From Deltaproteobacteria bacterium GWA2_45_12 (GTDB lineage: Bacteria; UBA10199): DNA of 45,177 nt. Positions 10,857-19,769 of the stretch are shown piece by piece. Within the stretch, counting starts at the first letter, position 1, and the number at the start of each line of letters is the position of its first letter. The position numbers were made by a program, and so were the translations under genes. The stretch covers positions 34,493 to 79,669 of the forward strand of contig MGPH01000059.1 of NCBI GenBank assembly GCA_001797365.1, in the 5' to 3' direction. Below the pieces are notes generated by a model that saw only the letters and a program-made list of their open reading frames with translations, had not been told where the DNA came from and searched no databases.

Positions 10857-10858
10857 TC

Positions 10859-11461
10859 ATGAGGCAAAAAGCAACCAATATTGTCTGGCATCATGGTCAA
10901 GTCTCACCTGCCGAACGTGAAAAATTTCTAGGACAAAAAGGGATGGTGCTTTGGTTTACAGGCCTCTCGGGTTCTGGCAAGTCGACGGTTGCCCATGAAG
11001 TGGAAGCCGCATTGGTTCAACTAAAAAAGAATGCCTTTGTTTTAGATGGCGACAACATCCGCCATGGGTTGAACAGCAATCTTGGATTTTCAGACACGGA
11101 TCGCACCGAAAACATCCGCCGTTTGGCCGAAGTCACCAAACTATTTTGTGATGCCAATGTGCTTGCCATCACTTCTTTTATTTCGCCCTTTCGCAAAGAC
11201 CGTGAAGCCGCAAAAAAAATCATCGGTGCCGAACGCTTTTTTGAAATCTATTGTGAAGCTGATCTGGCCACCTGTGAAAAACGTGACCCCAAAGGGCTCT
11301 ACAAAAAAGCCCGGGCGGGTGAGATTGCCGATTTTACGGGGATTACTTCCCCTTACCAAGCCCCCCTTAAGCCTGATTTGGTTTTAAATACAGGAAAAGA
11401 AGAAGTGGCGAAAAGCGTTGAAAACGTATTGGCATTTTTGAAAGAAAAACAATTTTTATGA
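10859..11461 (+). CDS. cysC: Adenylylsulfate (APS) kinase
   Basis: CysC phosphorylates adenosine 5'-phosphosulfate to PAPS in sulfate activation. The 200-residue protein has the P-loop GLSGSGKST (35-43), the DGDNIRHGLN and RTENIRRLAEV segments that bind APS, the FISPFRKDRE loop, and a KDPKGLYKKARAG-like lid (here RDPKGLYKKARAG). I chose ATG 10859, which gives the usual start MRQKATNIVWHHG. An ATG 12 codons earlier lies inside the tgt start region. No strong Shine-Dalgarno is visible. The next gene on the strand is cysH; between them lies a pair of inverted REP-like palindromes. APS is both the substrate of CysC and the likely substrate of the CysH enzyme here. Confidence 0.93.
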   Translation: MRQKATNIVWHHGQVSPAEREKFLGQKGMVLWFTGLSGSGKSTVAHEVEAALVQLKKNAFVLDGDNIRHGLNSNLGFSDTDRTENIRRLAEVTKLFCDANVLAITSFISPFRKDREAAKKIIGAERFFEIYCEADLATCEKRDPKGLYKKARAGEIADFTGITSPYQAPLKPDLVLNTGKEEVAKSVENVLAFLKEKQFL

Positions 11462-11462
11462 T

Positions 11463-11541
11463 GTAGGGGTGGGTCTGTGACCCACCCGTAGAGGGCAGGT
11501 CTGTGACGCCATATGAGGGCAGGTCACAGACCTGCCCCTAC
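11463..11541. repeat. Pair of inverted REP-like palindromes (BIME-like)
   Basis: The left unit is GTAG (11463-11466) followed by the hairpin GGGTGGGTC/GACCCACCC (11467-11487, 3-base loop). The right unit is the hairpin GGGCAGGTC/GACCTGCCC (11517-11537, 3-base loop) ending in CTAC (11538-11541), so it is the same element on the opposite strand. Between them a half copy begins GTAGAGGGCAGGTCTG at 11488. The left unit begins one base after the cysC stop, and the right one is 11 bases before the cysH start. The hairpins could also influence transcript stability between the two genes. Confidence 0.85.
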
Positions 11542-11552
11542 AAAAGAACCCC

Positions 11553-12305
11553 ATGTCCATCGACAAAAACATCATTCCCGACCTAGAAAAAATCAGCGAC
11601 CCCCAAGCCTTGATCACTGAAATCTTCAAGCGTTTTGGAAACCGTGCTGCCATTGGCACCAGTGGTCAACTCACAGGTTCCGTCATGATCGATATGGCCT
11701 CGCATGGAAAGGCCAGACCCCGCATTTTTACCATAGACACATTACGCCTCTTTCCAGAAACCTATACCCTCTTTGGTGAAATCGAAAAAAAATACGGATT
11801 CAAAATAGAACGCCTCAAACCCGATCCAAAAAAAATCGAAAAAATGGTCAAAGACCATGGAGAATTCCTCTTTTTTGATAGCAAAGAAAAACAGGAATAC
11901 TGCTGCCAATTGCGCAAAGTAGAACCCAACGAACGCGTACTTGAAACCTTGGATGTGTGGCTTACGGGTTTACGAACTGACCAGTCCGAATCGCGGGCCG
12001 GTACAAAAAAATTCCAGATCATTGAACATGGCCCCAAAAAAAGGCCCATTTTAAAAGTGGCCCCCCTTGTCGACTGGACAGAAAAACAATTGCGCGATTA
12101 CATCGCCAAAAACAAAGTCCCCCTCCACCCTCTCCTTAAAGAAAATAAAAACGGGTGGTTTTACGAATCGCTCGGCTGTGTGATTTGCACCACCCCCATC
12201 GGCCCTGGAGAACCCCGCCGCGCCGGTCGTTGGCGCTGGTTTAATGTTAAGGGCGATGACCACAAGGAATGTGGTTTGCATGTGTTTAAAGAGGATAATG
12301 TGTAG
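11553..12305 (+). CDS. cysH: Phosphoadenylyl/adenylyl-sulfate reductase
   Basis: CysH reduces activated sulfate to sulfite with thioredoxin or glutathione as donor. The 250-residue product shows the PP-loop-type start IGTSGQLTGSVMIDMA, IFTIDTLRLFPETY, WLTGLRTDQSESRA, and PLVDWTEKQLRDYI. Five cysteines matter: C117-C118 and C199-x2-C202 form the four-Cys [4Fe-4S] cluster of APS-reducing enzymes. C230 lies in the catalytic KECGLH tail. The cluster implies that APS, not PAPS, is the likely substrate, although cysC is next door. The stop codon TAG is supplied by the GTAG end of the repeat that begins at 12302. No strong Shine-Dalgarno is seen at the ATG. Confidence 0.93.
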   Translation: MSIDKNIIPDLEKISDPQALITEIFKRFGNRAAIGTSGQLTGSVMIDMASHGKARPRIFTIDTLRLFPETYTLFGEIEKKYGFKIERLKPDPKKIEKMVKDHGEFLFFDSKEKQEYCCQLRKVEPNERVLETLDVWLTGLRTDQSESRAGTKKFQIIEHGPKKRPILKVAPLVDWTEKQLRDYIAKNKVPLHPLLKENKNGWFYESLGCVICTTPIGPGEPRRAGRWRWFNVKGDDHKECGLHVFKEDNV

Positions 12306-12449
12306 GGGCGATCCTTACCTGTCCGCCTTTGGAGGGTGTTCGTCCATTAACGGTAGTGACAGGTCGCGCCGTGCCTGCCTCAGGCAGGTGACCCGTACGG
12401 GCGCTGCTTGCTGCGCCCTTATTTACGGGCGAACACAAGGTTCGCCTAC
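12302..12449. repeat. Composite REP-like repeat between convergent cysH and alaS
   Basis: About 148 bases built of several short inverted repeats: GTAGGGGCG at the left end, CCTGCCTCAGGCAGG in the middle (about 12373-12388), and GGCGAAC/GTTCGCC ending in CTAC at the right end (12427-12449). The left GTAG provides the cysH stop and the right CTAC, read on the minus strand as GTAG, provides the alaS stop. No gene is contained in it. It may act as a two-way transcript end, although no T-run is present. Confidence 0.8.
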
Positions 12450-15076
12450 AATAATTCGGTTATTCTCTTAAAAACCTCTGAAATTTTTTCTGGCTGATTT
12501 CCCCCTGCCTGCGCCATATCCGGCCGACCACCCCCTTTACCACCGACAATCTGTGCCAGTTCACCAACAATTTTTCCGGCTTGGTATTTTGATGTCAAAT
12601 CCTTGCTAACCGTGACGAGCAAAGAAACTTTTCCGTCAGATTTGGAGGCCAGCACAACAATGCCGCTTCCCAGACGATTTTTGACCTGGTCGGAGAAATC
12701 TCGCAGCGCTTTGGGGTCATCGATCTCTGCTTCAAACGCGAGCAATTTGACTCCGTTGATCTCCTTCACTTGGGACATATAATCGGCACCGGCTCCACCG
12801 CTGGCAACCTTGGTTTTTAGTTTTGAAATTTCCTGCTCCAAAGCTTTCATACGGTCATTCATCTTCTTGACACGATCCGAAACTTCCAACGGTGTTGCTT
12901 TCAGAGTATCGGCTAATTGTTTGAGCGTTCGCTCCTGTTCCTGGAAGGCTTTGAAGGCCGCCATCCCCGTGATGGCTTCGATACGGCGCACTCCGGAGGC
13001 AACGGAGGACTCGCTCGTGATTTTAAACAGACCGATTTCGCCCGAGGCATTCAAATGCGTGCCCCCGCAAAACTCCATGCTGTAGGGGCCCACGGTTACC
13101 ACACGTACACGGTCGCCATATTTTTCGCCGAAAAAAGCAAGAGCGCCCTTCTTTTGGGCCTGTTCCAAACTCATTTCTTCCTTCGTGACCGGGTAATTGG
13201 CCTGGATCACTTCGTTCACTCGTGTTTCAATTTTTTGGATTTGTTCGGGCGTTAGGGCTTCAAAATGACTAAAATCAAAACGCAGGCGCTCCGCATCCAC
13301 TAACGAACCGGCTTGTTTGACGTGATCTCCAAGAATTTCGCGGAGAGCAGCATGAAGGATGTGCGTACCTGTATGATTGAGCATCGTTGGCCTTCGCGTC
13401 GCCGAACTTACTTCTGTATGAACCTTCTCTCCCGCTTTAAAACTTCCGCTCAAAACTTTTCCGTGGTGCACCCACAAACCATCAACAGGTTTTTGCGTGT
13501 CTTCTATTTGTATTTTTCCGCTCGAGGAAGAAATTATTCCGGAATCTCCCATCTGTCCGCCAGACTCACCGTAGAAAGGCGTTTGATCGAGACAGACTTC
13601 AACACTTTGCCCAACATTCACTTCTTTGGCCACCTGCCCCTCGACCAACAACGCCGTGATCTTTGAGTCAGCGACAAGCGCTTCGTAACCCACAAATTTT
13701 GTTTTTCCTTTTTCATTGAAAATCTGGCGATAAATTTCGCCGACCTTCTCCTGCCCCGACCCCTTCCAGGCGGCCCGCGCGCGCTTTTTTTGCTCATCCA
13801 TTTTGCGATCAAATTCACTCTGATCCACTATCAAGCCGCGTTCTTCCGCAATAAGTTGTGTTAAATCTAGAGGAAAACCGAAGGTATCATACAGCCGAAA
13901 TGCCAATTCCCCGCTTACTTCCTTCCGTCCTTGCTTTATTGCTCGATCCATCTTTTCCTCTAAAACCCCTAACCCGTTTTCAAGTGTCTCCAAAAATCTC
14001 TCTTCTTCAGTCTTCACTACCTTCTCGATGAAACTCTGATTCTTCTTCAAATCCGGATAAGCGCCCCCCATTTCGCGGACAAGAATGCCGATACCTTCGT
14101 GAAAAAAGGGTTCCTTCATCCCCAAAATTTTTCCATGGCGGATCGCCCGGCGCATAATGCGGCGAAGAACATAACCCCGTCCCTCATTGGAGGGTTGCAC
14201 GCCATCGCCAACGAGGAATCCCGCAGCGCGGAGATGATCCGACAAAACACGCAGGCTGACATCGTCATTGGGGTTGGCCCCATAAACCTTCCCGGTGCGC
14301 TTCGCAAAATATTGGAGGATGGGCTGGAATAAATCGGTGTCGTAATTGCTTTTCTTTTTTTGGAGGACTGCCGCCAAGCGCTCCAAGCCCATGCCGGTGT
14401 CGATGGAGGGTTTGGGAAGGGGTGTCATTTTTCCGGAAGCATCCCGGTCAAACTGCATGAAGACCAAGTTCCACACTTCCATAAAATCGGCATCATTGAT
14501 CGCTGGGTTTCCTTTCGCAACGCCCTCTCCATGCAATTGTTTTAAATCCACGTGGATTTCTGAGCATGGTCCGCAAGGTCCCGTTTCGCCCATGGACCAG
14601 AAATTATCCTTTTCATCCAGACGAAGAATGCGTTCCTTGGGCACTCCCTGCTCCTTCATCCAAATTTGTTCGGCCTCGTCATCTTCGCGAAACACCGTAA
14701 TCCAGAGCCATTCCTTGGGAATGCCGACTTCCTTGGTTAAAAATTCCCAAGCATAGGCAATCGCCTCTTTTTTAAAATAATCACCGAAGGAGAAATTGCC
14801 CAGCATTTCAAAAAAAGTATGGTGACGCGGTGTGCGGCCGACATTTTCTAAATCGTTATGCTTGCCAGAAACACGCAAACATTTCTGAGAGCTGGTAGCG
14901 CGGGAATACGGACGTTTTTCCTGCCCGGTAAAAACGTCTTTAAAGGGAACCATGCCGGCATTGACAAAAAACAGGGTCGGATCGTTTTGGGGCACAAGCG
15001 ATGCTGACGCAACACGGCTATGTTTTTTGCTTTCAAAATATTTAAGGAATTTTTCGCGGATTTCGTTGCCTGTCAT
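12446..15076 (-). CDS. alaS: Alanine-tRNA ligase
   Basis: AlaRS charges tRNA-Ala and clears mischarged Ser and Gly. The 876-residue protein is full length. The class II catalytic core carries SRATSSQKCLRVSGKHNDL (58-76), TFFEMLGNFSFGDYF, GPCGPCSEIH and the DTGMGLERLAA motif (about 226-236). The editing domain has the zinc-site histidines in NHTGTHILH (about 567-575) and EFCGGTHL. The C-Ala domain ends with GGKGGGRPDMAQAGG. The ATG at 15076 is the family start, though no Shine-Dalgarno is visible. The upstream gap holds a 46-base palindrome. The TAG stop is contributed by the repeat at 12427-12449. The recA-alaS order is common in proteobacteria. Confidence 0.97.
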   Translation of the reverse strand: MTGNEIREKFLKYFESKKHSRVASASLVPQNDPTLFFVNAGMVPFKDVFTGQEKRPYSRATSSQKCLRVSGKHNDLENVGRTPRHHTFFEMLGNFSFGDYFKKEAIAYAWEFLTKEVGIPKEWLWITVFREDDEAEQIWMKEQGVPKERILRLDEKDNFWSMGETGPCGPCSEIHVDLKQLHGEGVAKGNPAINDADFMEVWNLVFMQFDRDASGKMTPLPKPSIDTGMGLERLAAVLQKKKSNYDTDLFQPILQYFAKRTGKVYGANPNDDVSLRVLSDHLRAAGFLVGDGVQPSNEGRGYVLRRIMRRAIRHGKILGMKEPFFHEGIGILVREMGGAYPDLKKNQSFIEKVVKTEEERFLETLENGLGVLEEKMDRAIKQGRKEVSGELAFRLYDTFGFPLDLTQLIAEERGLIVDQSEFDRKMDEQKKRARAAWKGSGQEKVGEIYRQIFNEKGKTKFVGYEALVADSKITALLVEGQVAKEVNVGQSVEVCLDQTPFYGESGGQMGDSGIISSSSGKIQIEDTQKPVDGLWVHHGKVLSGSFKAGEKVHTEVSSATRRPTMLNHTGTHILHAALREILGDHVKQAGSLVDAERLRFDFSHFEALTPEQIQKIETRVNEVIQANYPVTKEEMSLEQAQKKGALAFFGEKYGDRVRVVTVGPYSMEFCGGTHLNASGEIGLFKITSESSVASGVRRIEAITGMAAFKAFQEQERTLKQLADTLKATPLEVSDRVKKMNDRMKALEQEISKLKTKVASGGAGADYMSQVKEINGVKLLAFEAEIDDPKALRDFSDQVKNRLGSGIVVLASKSDGKVSLLVTVSKDLTSKYQAGKIVGELAQIVGGKGGGRPDMAQAGGNQPEKISEVFKRITELL

Positions 15077-15088
15077 GGATATTGGATT

Positions 15089-15134
15089 GTAGGGCGAACA
15101 CCCTCCTGAGGCGGGCAGGCAAGGTTCGCCCTAC
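15089..15134. repeat. REP-like palindrome between recA and alaS
   Basis: GTAG plus GGCGAAC (15089-15099) is mirrored by GTTCGCC plus CTAC (15124-15134). The roughly 24-base interior, CCTCCTGAGGCGGGCAGG and flanks, itself contains short inverted segments. It carries the GTAG tetranucleotide at both ends and lies in the leader region of alaS, 9 bases after the recA stop, so transcripts running from recA into alaS would contain it as a hairpin. Confidence 0.85.
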
Positions 15135-15143
15135 GGAGATATG

Positions 15144-16217
15144 TTAATTCTTCACCGCTTTTTTATCTTTCTCTGCAACCAACGCGGCCTTTGCTGCTTC
15201 CGGCCCACCAAGCCCTGCCAATTTGCGGATCTCGGTTTCAATTTTTTGGGTGATGCCATTGTTTTGTTTCAAAAATTGAACAGCATTTTCCTGCCCCTGC
15301 CCAATGCGTTCGGGGCCATAAGAAAACCAGGAACCGCTTTTTTCAATAAGTTCATGTTCCACAGCCAAATTTAAAATATCCGATTCTTTGGAAATACCCT
15401 GATTGTAAAACATATCAAATTCCACTTCCTGAAAAGGAGGAGCCACCTTGTTTTTTACAACTTTCACACGGGTACGATTCCCTACCATTTGTTCTCCTTG
15501 TTTAATCGCCCCAATGCGACGAATATCCATGCGTACGCTGGCATAGAACTTGAGGGCGTTACCTCCAGTAGTTGTTTCAGGATTCCCGAACATCACACCG
15601 ATTTTCATACGGATTTGGTTGATAAAAATAAGAAGGGTTTTGGAACGGGCCACAGTGGCTGTCAGCTTGCGCAAAGCCTGACTCATCAAACGGGCCTGGG
15701 CCCCCATGGTGGCATCCCCCATTTCCCCTTCGATTTCTGCTTTGGGAACCAAAGCCGCCACTGAATCAATCACAATCACGTCCACGGCATTGGAACGGAC
15801 AAGGGTTTCAGCAATTTCTAAAGCTTGTTCGCCATAATCGGGTTGTGAAATAAGAAGATCTTCCGTTTTAACCCCAATTTTTTTGGAATATTGAACATCC
15901 AAGGCATGCTCAGCATCAATAAAGGCACAAATTCCTCCCAGTTTTTGGGCTTCAGCCACCACATGGAGGGTGAGTGTTGTTTTCCCCGATGATTCCGGGC
16001 CGTAAACTTCAACAATACGTCCACGAGGAAGCCCCCCAATACCCAGGGCAATATCTAAAGCCAGCGACCCGGTGGGGATGGCATCAATGGCCTTGTTTCT
16101 TGAGGCTTCATCGTCCCCCAATCGCATGATGGAACCTTTGCCAAACTGCTTTTCAATGCTGGAAAGGGCCAGGGCAATGGATTTGTTTTTTTCGGTAATA
16201 TCTTGAGTGGTGGACAT
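15144..16217 (-). CDS. recA: Recombinase RecA
   Basis: RecA forms the presynaptic filament on single-stranded DNA for homologous recombination and triggers the SOS response. The 357-residue protein has the Walker A motif GPESSGKTT (73-81), the [20 protein letters not shown] segment with loop L1, and [20 protein letters not shown] containing the L2 region, with [12 protein letters not shown] after it. A C-terminal helical tail rich in Lys and Ala follows. AAGGAG 8 bases before the ATG fixes the start. A sigma70-like promoter and a leader hairpin lie upstream. I saw no SOS (LexA) box that I could name with confidence. Confidence 0.98.
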   Translation of the reverse strand: MSTTQDITEKNKSIALALSSIEKQFGKGSIMRLGDDEASRNKAIDAIPTGSLALDIALGIGGLPRGRIVEVYGPESSGKTTLTLHVVAEAQKLGGICAFIDAEHALDVQYSKKIGVKTEDLLISQPDYGEQALEIAETLVRSNAVDVIVIDSVAALVPKAEIEGEMGDATMGAQARLMSQALRKLTATVARSKTLLIFINQIRMKIGVMFGNPETTTGGNALKFYASVRMDIRRIGAIKQGEQMVGNRTRVKVVKNKVAPPFQEVEFDMFYNQGISKESDILNLAVEHELIEKSGSWFSYGPERIGQGQENAVQFLKQNNGITQKIETEIRKLAGLGGPEAAKAALVAEKDKKAVKN

Positions 16218-16235
16218 GGGGTGGACTCCTTTTAG

Positions 16236-16289
16236 TTATGAGTGATGAGTGATGAGACCAAAATTTTTCTCATGACTCATCACTCGTAA
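16236..16289. repeat. Inverted repeat / hairpin in the recA leader
   Basis: The arms TTATGAGTGATGAGTGATGAG (16236-16256) and CTCATGACTCATCACTCGTAA (16269-16289) pair over about 20 positions with two or three mismatches around a 12-base loop. It lies between the recA promoter candidate and the Shine-Dalgarno, so it should be transcribed in the 5' untranslated leader. No T-run follows, so it is not an obvious terminator. Confidence 0.75.
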
Positions 16290-16301
16290 TTCAACTTCTT
16301 A

Positions 16302-16328
16302 CTTATAAACCGATCCCTTATTTGTCAA
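16302..16328 (-). promoter_or_regulatory. Candidate sigma70 promoter of recA
   Basis: On the minus strand, TTGACA (16328-16323) is followed after 15 bases by TATAAG (16307-16302). The -35 is a perfect match and the -10 matches five of six, but the 15-base spacing is short. A twofold direct repeat, ACTTACTTATATAG, lies immediately upstream (about 16330-16358). Initiation would be near 16295, ahead of the leader hairpin. Confidence 0.5.
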
Positions 16329-16376
16329 CTTACTTATATAGACTTACTTATATAGACTTAAATTTGGAGGGGAAAT

Positions 16377-17726
16377 TTACACCGACTTTAGCGATAATTT
16401 CAAAAGAAGATCAAAAAAACCGGGGAAAGAAGTGGCCACACAGTCGATATCTTCAATGACGGAAGGGCCATCAGCAACAAGCGCCGCAACAGCCAAACTC
16501 ATCGCCACGCGATGGTCACCAAAGCTTTGAAACTTCCCTGCCTTAAAAGGAAAGGGTTTGCCGCCATGAACCTTAAAGCCATCTTCTCTTTCATCAACCC
16601 CCACTCCCAAGGTTTTTAAATGCTGGCACATGGTTTTGATGCGATCGCTTTCCTTGACCCGCAATTCTTTGGCATCGGCAACCACAGAATCCCCTTTGGC
16701 CCTAGCCGCAGCAATTGAAAAAACGGGAATCTCATCAATGAGTTTTGGAATAATATCCCCACCAATGGATATGGCTTTAAGATCCGCACTTAAAACTTCA
16801 ATATCCGCCACGGGTTCACCGGACACTTCGCGTTTATCTACAAGCGAAAGTTTTTTTTCTTTACTCCCCTTCTTGGAAACAACCATTTCTTCTAGCACAC
16901 TCATCAGGGCATCCCGCGTCGGATTCACACCCACATTTTGAATAAGAAGTTTTGAATGAGGAACCACAAGCCCTGCCACCATAAAAAAAGCAGCACTTGA
17001 AAAATCACCGGGCACCCTCATCTGAAAATTTTTAAGCTTTGACCCCGGACGAACAGAATGGGTCAGTTTTCTTGATTTGAAGAAAGCCCCCAAACCTTTA
17101 AGCATGCGTTCCGTATGGTCACGCGACTGGGCAGGTTCATGCACCACTGTCTCCCCTTTGGCATACAATCCTGCCAACAAAATAGCCGATTTCACCTGAG
17201 CTGAGGCCACCGGCATTGTGTAATCAATGCCTTTTAAATTTTTATTCCCCTTCACCGTAATGATGCGTCTTCCACTCGCCTCGTGGTTGACTTCAAACTG
17301 GGCCCCCATTTTTTTAAGAGGTTCGATCACCCTTTCCATCGGGCGACGATTAAGAGAGGCATCTCCGGTAAAACGTGATGTAAAAGGCTGGGCGGCCAAC
17401 AACCCCAGAAGCAGACGCATGGTTGTGCCGGAATTACCACAATCTAAAATTTGATCGGAGGGCCTTAAGCCATCAAGCCCCACCCCGGAAATAACAAGGG
17501 TGTCACTGGGACTTAAATCCTCTGGTTTGTGGGACATGCGCACCCCCAGTTGTTGAAAAATACGCATGGTGGACAAAACATCTTCGCCCAAAAGCAGATT
17601 TTCAACACGGCTTTCCCCTTCAGCCAACGAACCAAACATCACGGCACGATGGGAAACGGACTTGTCCCCTGGAACAGTGATAGCCCCTTCAAGTTTTTGG
17701 GCAGGATGAATCGTGATTGAGTTCAT
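16377..17726 (-). CDS. aroA: 3-phosphoshikimate 1-carboxyvinyltransferase (EPSP synthase)
   Basis: AroA condenses shikimate-3-phosphate with phosphoenolpyruvate in the chorismate pathway. The 449-residue product contains VPGDKSVSHRAV (18-29), LDCGNSGTTMRLLLGLLA (94-111) and SLNRRPMERVIEPLKKMGA. It also has SRDHTERML, VKESDRIKT and GDHRVAMSLAV near the C-terminus. The GNSGTT form, not GNAGTA, and the RDHTERML context resemble the class II (Bacillus-type) enzymes, which tend to tolerate glyphosate; that property is inferred from family knowledge only. Its ATG overlaps the tyrA stop (ATGA). It is the third gene of the pheA-tyrA-aroA cluster. Confidence 0.96.
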   Translation of the reverse strand: MNSITIHPAQKLEGAITVPGDKSVSHRAVMFGSLAEGESRVENLLLGEDVLSTMRIFQQLGVRMSHKPEDLSPSDTLVISGVGLDGLRPSDQILDCGNSGTTMRLLLGLLAAQPFTSRFTGDASLNRRPMERVIEPLKKMGAQFEVNHEASGRRIITVKGNKNLKGIDYTMPVASAQVKSAILLAGLYAKGETVVHEPAQSRDHTERMLKGLGAFFKSRKLTHSVRPGSKLKNFQMRVPGDFSSAAFFMVAGLVVPHSKLLIQNVGVNPTRDALMSVLEEMVVSKKGSKEKKLSLVDKREVSGEPVADIEVLSADLKAISIGGDIIPKLIDEIPVFSIAAARAKGDSVVADAKELRVKESDRIKTMCQHLKTLGVGVDEREDGFKVHGGKPFPFKAGKFQSFGDHRVAMSLAVAALVADGPSVIEDIDCVATSFPGFFDLLLKLSLKSV

Positions 17727-18574
17727 GAGATTTTTTGTCTTAGGGACTGAGCGGATTCAAAATAGTTCAACATTTTCTTTTGTTTTCCTTTGGAAAGAAA
17801 ATTGGAAATTTTTGTGAGTTCTTTCTGAAAAATTTTTATGGCTTTCAAAAGATGGGGCTTGTTGGAAAAACAGATGTCCCGCCACATTTCTGCAGGAGAA
17901 GCTGCAATGCGCGTGGTATCACGAAAACCTCCCCCTGAAAATTGCTTGATCGTCTCGATGGGCAACCCTTGACTAATAACATTCATCAGAGTGGTGGCCA
18001 TTACTTGCGGCAAATGGCTGGTATAAGCCAAAAGCCGGTCGTGCTCTTTGGGAGGAACAAGAATGGTCTTGGCTCCCATTTTTTGCCAAACCTGCATCAC
18101 TTTTTTAAGGACAACCGGATGTGTCGTCGCCACAGGCGTGATCAAACATGACTTTCCCCGAAACAAATCGGGAATGGCCGCCATAGCTCCCGATTTTTCA
18201 GTACCGGCCAGGGGGTGAGTCCCCACAAAGAAAACATGTTTGGGAAGTTTTTTGGAAGCCTGATCAACAATGGTTTGTTTGGTTGAGCCAACATCAATGA
18301 CAATGGCCCCTTTTTTTAAATGGGGAGCGATATCTTTTAAATGTCTTAAAATAGCTTGAACCGGACCTGCAAGCACTACAAGGTCGGCATCACGAACACT
18401 TGACTCAAGATTGACCCCAATGGTGTCGATGAGCTTTCTTTTTTTTGCTTGAATAAGATTAGCCTTGGAACGACCGACGCCTACAACCTGGCGCGCCAAG
18501 CGCCTGCGTTTAAGTTCCAATCCAAAAGACCCACCAATCAATCCTACACCCAAAATGGCTACTTTTTGAAACAT
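17723..18574 (-). CDS. tyrA: Prephenate dehydrogenase
   Basis: TyrA oxidatively decarboxylates prephenate (or arogenate) toward tyrosine. The 283-residue product has an N-terminal dinucleotide fold with GVGLIGGSFGLE (9-20), VIDVGSTK, and GTHPLAGTEKSGAMAA, the substrate-binding signature. TSHLPQVMATTL then starts the helical dimerisation domain. There is no fused chorismate mutase or ACT domain, so this is the single-domain form, with the mutase carried by PheA upstream. pheA ends 13 bases before it and aroA overlaps its stop. NAD versus NADP preference cannot be decided confidently from sequence alone. Confidence 0.94.
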   Translation of the reverse strand: MFQKVAILGVGLIGGSFGLELKRRRLARQVVGVGRSKANLIQAKKRKLIDTIGVNLESSVRDADLVVLAGPVQAILRHLKDIAPHLKKGAIVIDVGSTKQTIVDQASKKLPKHVFFVGTHPLAGTEKSGAMAAIPDLFRGKSCLITPVATTHPVVLKKVMQVWQKMGAKTILVPPKEHDRLLAYTSHLPQVMATTLMNVISQGLPIETIKQFSGGGFRDTTRIAASPAEMWRDICFSNKPHLLKAIKIFQKELTKISNFLSKGKQKKMLNYFESAQSLRQKIS

Positions 18575-18587
18575 ACATCAAATCCCG

Positions 18588-19667
18588 TTAAGCCACGACG
18601 GCACTCTTCGGATACGAACCCAAAATTTTGAAAATGGAGCATCGTTTTTTTACCTCTTCCAGCGCTTTGGCAATGCGCTTGTCTTCGGCGTGTCCGTCCA
18701 AATCGACAAAAAACATGTATTCCCACGCCTTCTTTTTCAAGGGACGGGATTCGATTTTAGAAAGATTCACTTTAGCCTTGGCCAGAGGTCCCAAAATTTT
18801 GTAGAGCGCCCCCACTTCATCGCGGGCCACAAACAAAATAGATGTTTTATCTCCCCCTGTTTTGCCTGCAGCATGAGTCCCTATGACCAAAAAACGGGTA
18901 TAGTTTTGGGTTTGATCCTGAATACTTTGCTCCAAAACGGGAAGTTGATACACGCTGGCCGCAATTTCAGAAGCGATAGCCGCAACCCCATTTTCTTCGG
19001 CCGCAAGCTTTGCGGCCATGGCCGTACTTTCCGTTTCTTTAAGAACAACATGGGGAAGATGATTGGCCAGCCAGTTGCGGCATTGAGCCAGGGCTTGGGG
19101 ATGGGAATAGACCACCTTGATGGCATTTAAATCCGTTTCATGGCTTAACAAATGATGGCTTACCCTTAGCACCATTTCACCACACACCTTCAAATTTGAA
19201 TTGGCAAACATATCCAGGGTATGGCTAACCACCCCTTCACTTGAATTTTCAATGGGAACCACGCCATAATCGCTGTGTCCTTTTTCAACATCTTCAAAAA
19301 TGGCCTGGATACTTTTAACCGGCAACATTTGCGAAGAAGATCCAAAATATTTAACTGCCGCCATATGGGTGAACGTGGCTTCCGGCCCAAGAAAAGCCAC
19401 ACGCACAGGAGCTTCAACTGCCCGGGTGGCTGAAATAATTTCTCGGAAGATGGATTGAATCCCTTCAGGCTTGTAAGGACCGGGATTTGTCTGAATGAGG
19501 CGGTCAAAAATGTTTTTTTCCCTGGCCGGCACATGAATGGCCGCACCCTCTTTTCCTTTAAGCTTGCCAATGGCCAGAGCACATTCACCGCGCTTTGACA
19601 AAAGCTTCAGGATTTGATCGTCGATGGAATCAATTTTGTTGCGATACTGATCTATTTTTTCAGACAT
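18588..19667 (-). CDS. pheA: Bifunctional chorismate mutase / prephenate dehydratase
   Basis: The P-protein converts chorismate to prephenate and then phenylpyruvate for phenylalanine synthesis. The 359-residue product has an AroQ-type mutase domain (about 1-85, DQYRNKIDSIDDQILKLLSKR). The dehydratase domain begins VAFLGPEATFTHMAAVKYFG and includes PIENSSEGVVSHTLDM and the catalytic TRF (NYTRFLVIG). A C-terminal ACT domain contains the ESRP motif (SKIESRPLKKKAWEY) that binds phenylalanine for feedback inhibition. I chose ATG 19667 (MSEKIDQYRN); the frame stays open to a TTG at 19760 without homology. tyrA follows after 13 bases. Confidence 0.95.
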   Translation of the reverse strand: MSEKIDQYRNKIDSIDDQILKLLSKRGECALAIGKLKGKEGAAIHVPAREKNIFDRLIQTNPGPYKPEGIQSIFREIISATRAVEAPVRVAFLGPEATFTHMAAVKYFGSSSQMLPVKSIQAIFEDVEKGHSDYGVVPIENSSEGVVSHTLDMFANSNLKVCGEMVLRVSHHLLSHETDLNAIKVVYSHPQALAQCRNWLANHLPHVVLKETESTAMAAKLAAEENGVAAIASEIAASVYQLPVLEQSIQDQTQNYTRFLVIGTHAAGKTGGDKTSILFVARDEVGALYKILGPLAKAKVNLSKIESRPLKKKAWEYMFFVDLDGHAEDKRIAKALEEVKKRCSIFKILGSYPKSAVVA

Positions 19668-19769
19668 GGGCGAGAATACTAAACCATCGCTTTCAAAGCG
19701 GCAACCGGAATCTGGGAGATTAAAAATGGTCTTAGCAGAATGGTTGGTAGGCGCCGCCAATGCTTCCCA

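Noticed and set aside
11463-12449. Rho-independent terminators
   Set aside because: The hairpins are GC-rich but lack a following T-run and share the GTAG end of the repeat family, so they are classed as REP-like. Incidental termination remains possible.
16330-16358. CRISPR-like direct repeat
   Set aside because: Only two adjacent copies of 14 bases with no spacers; not a CRISPR array.
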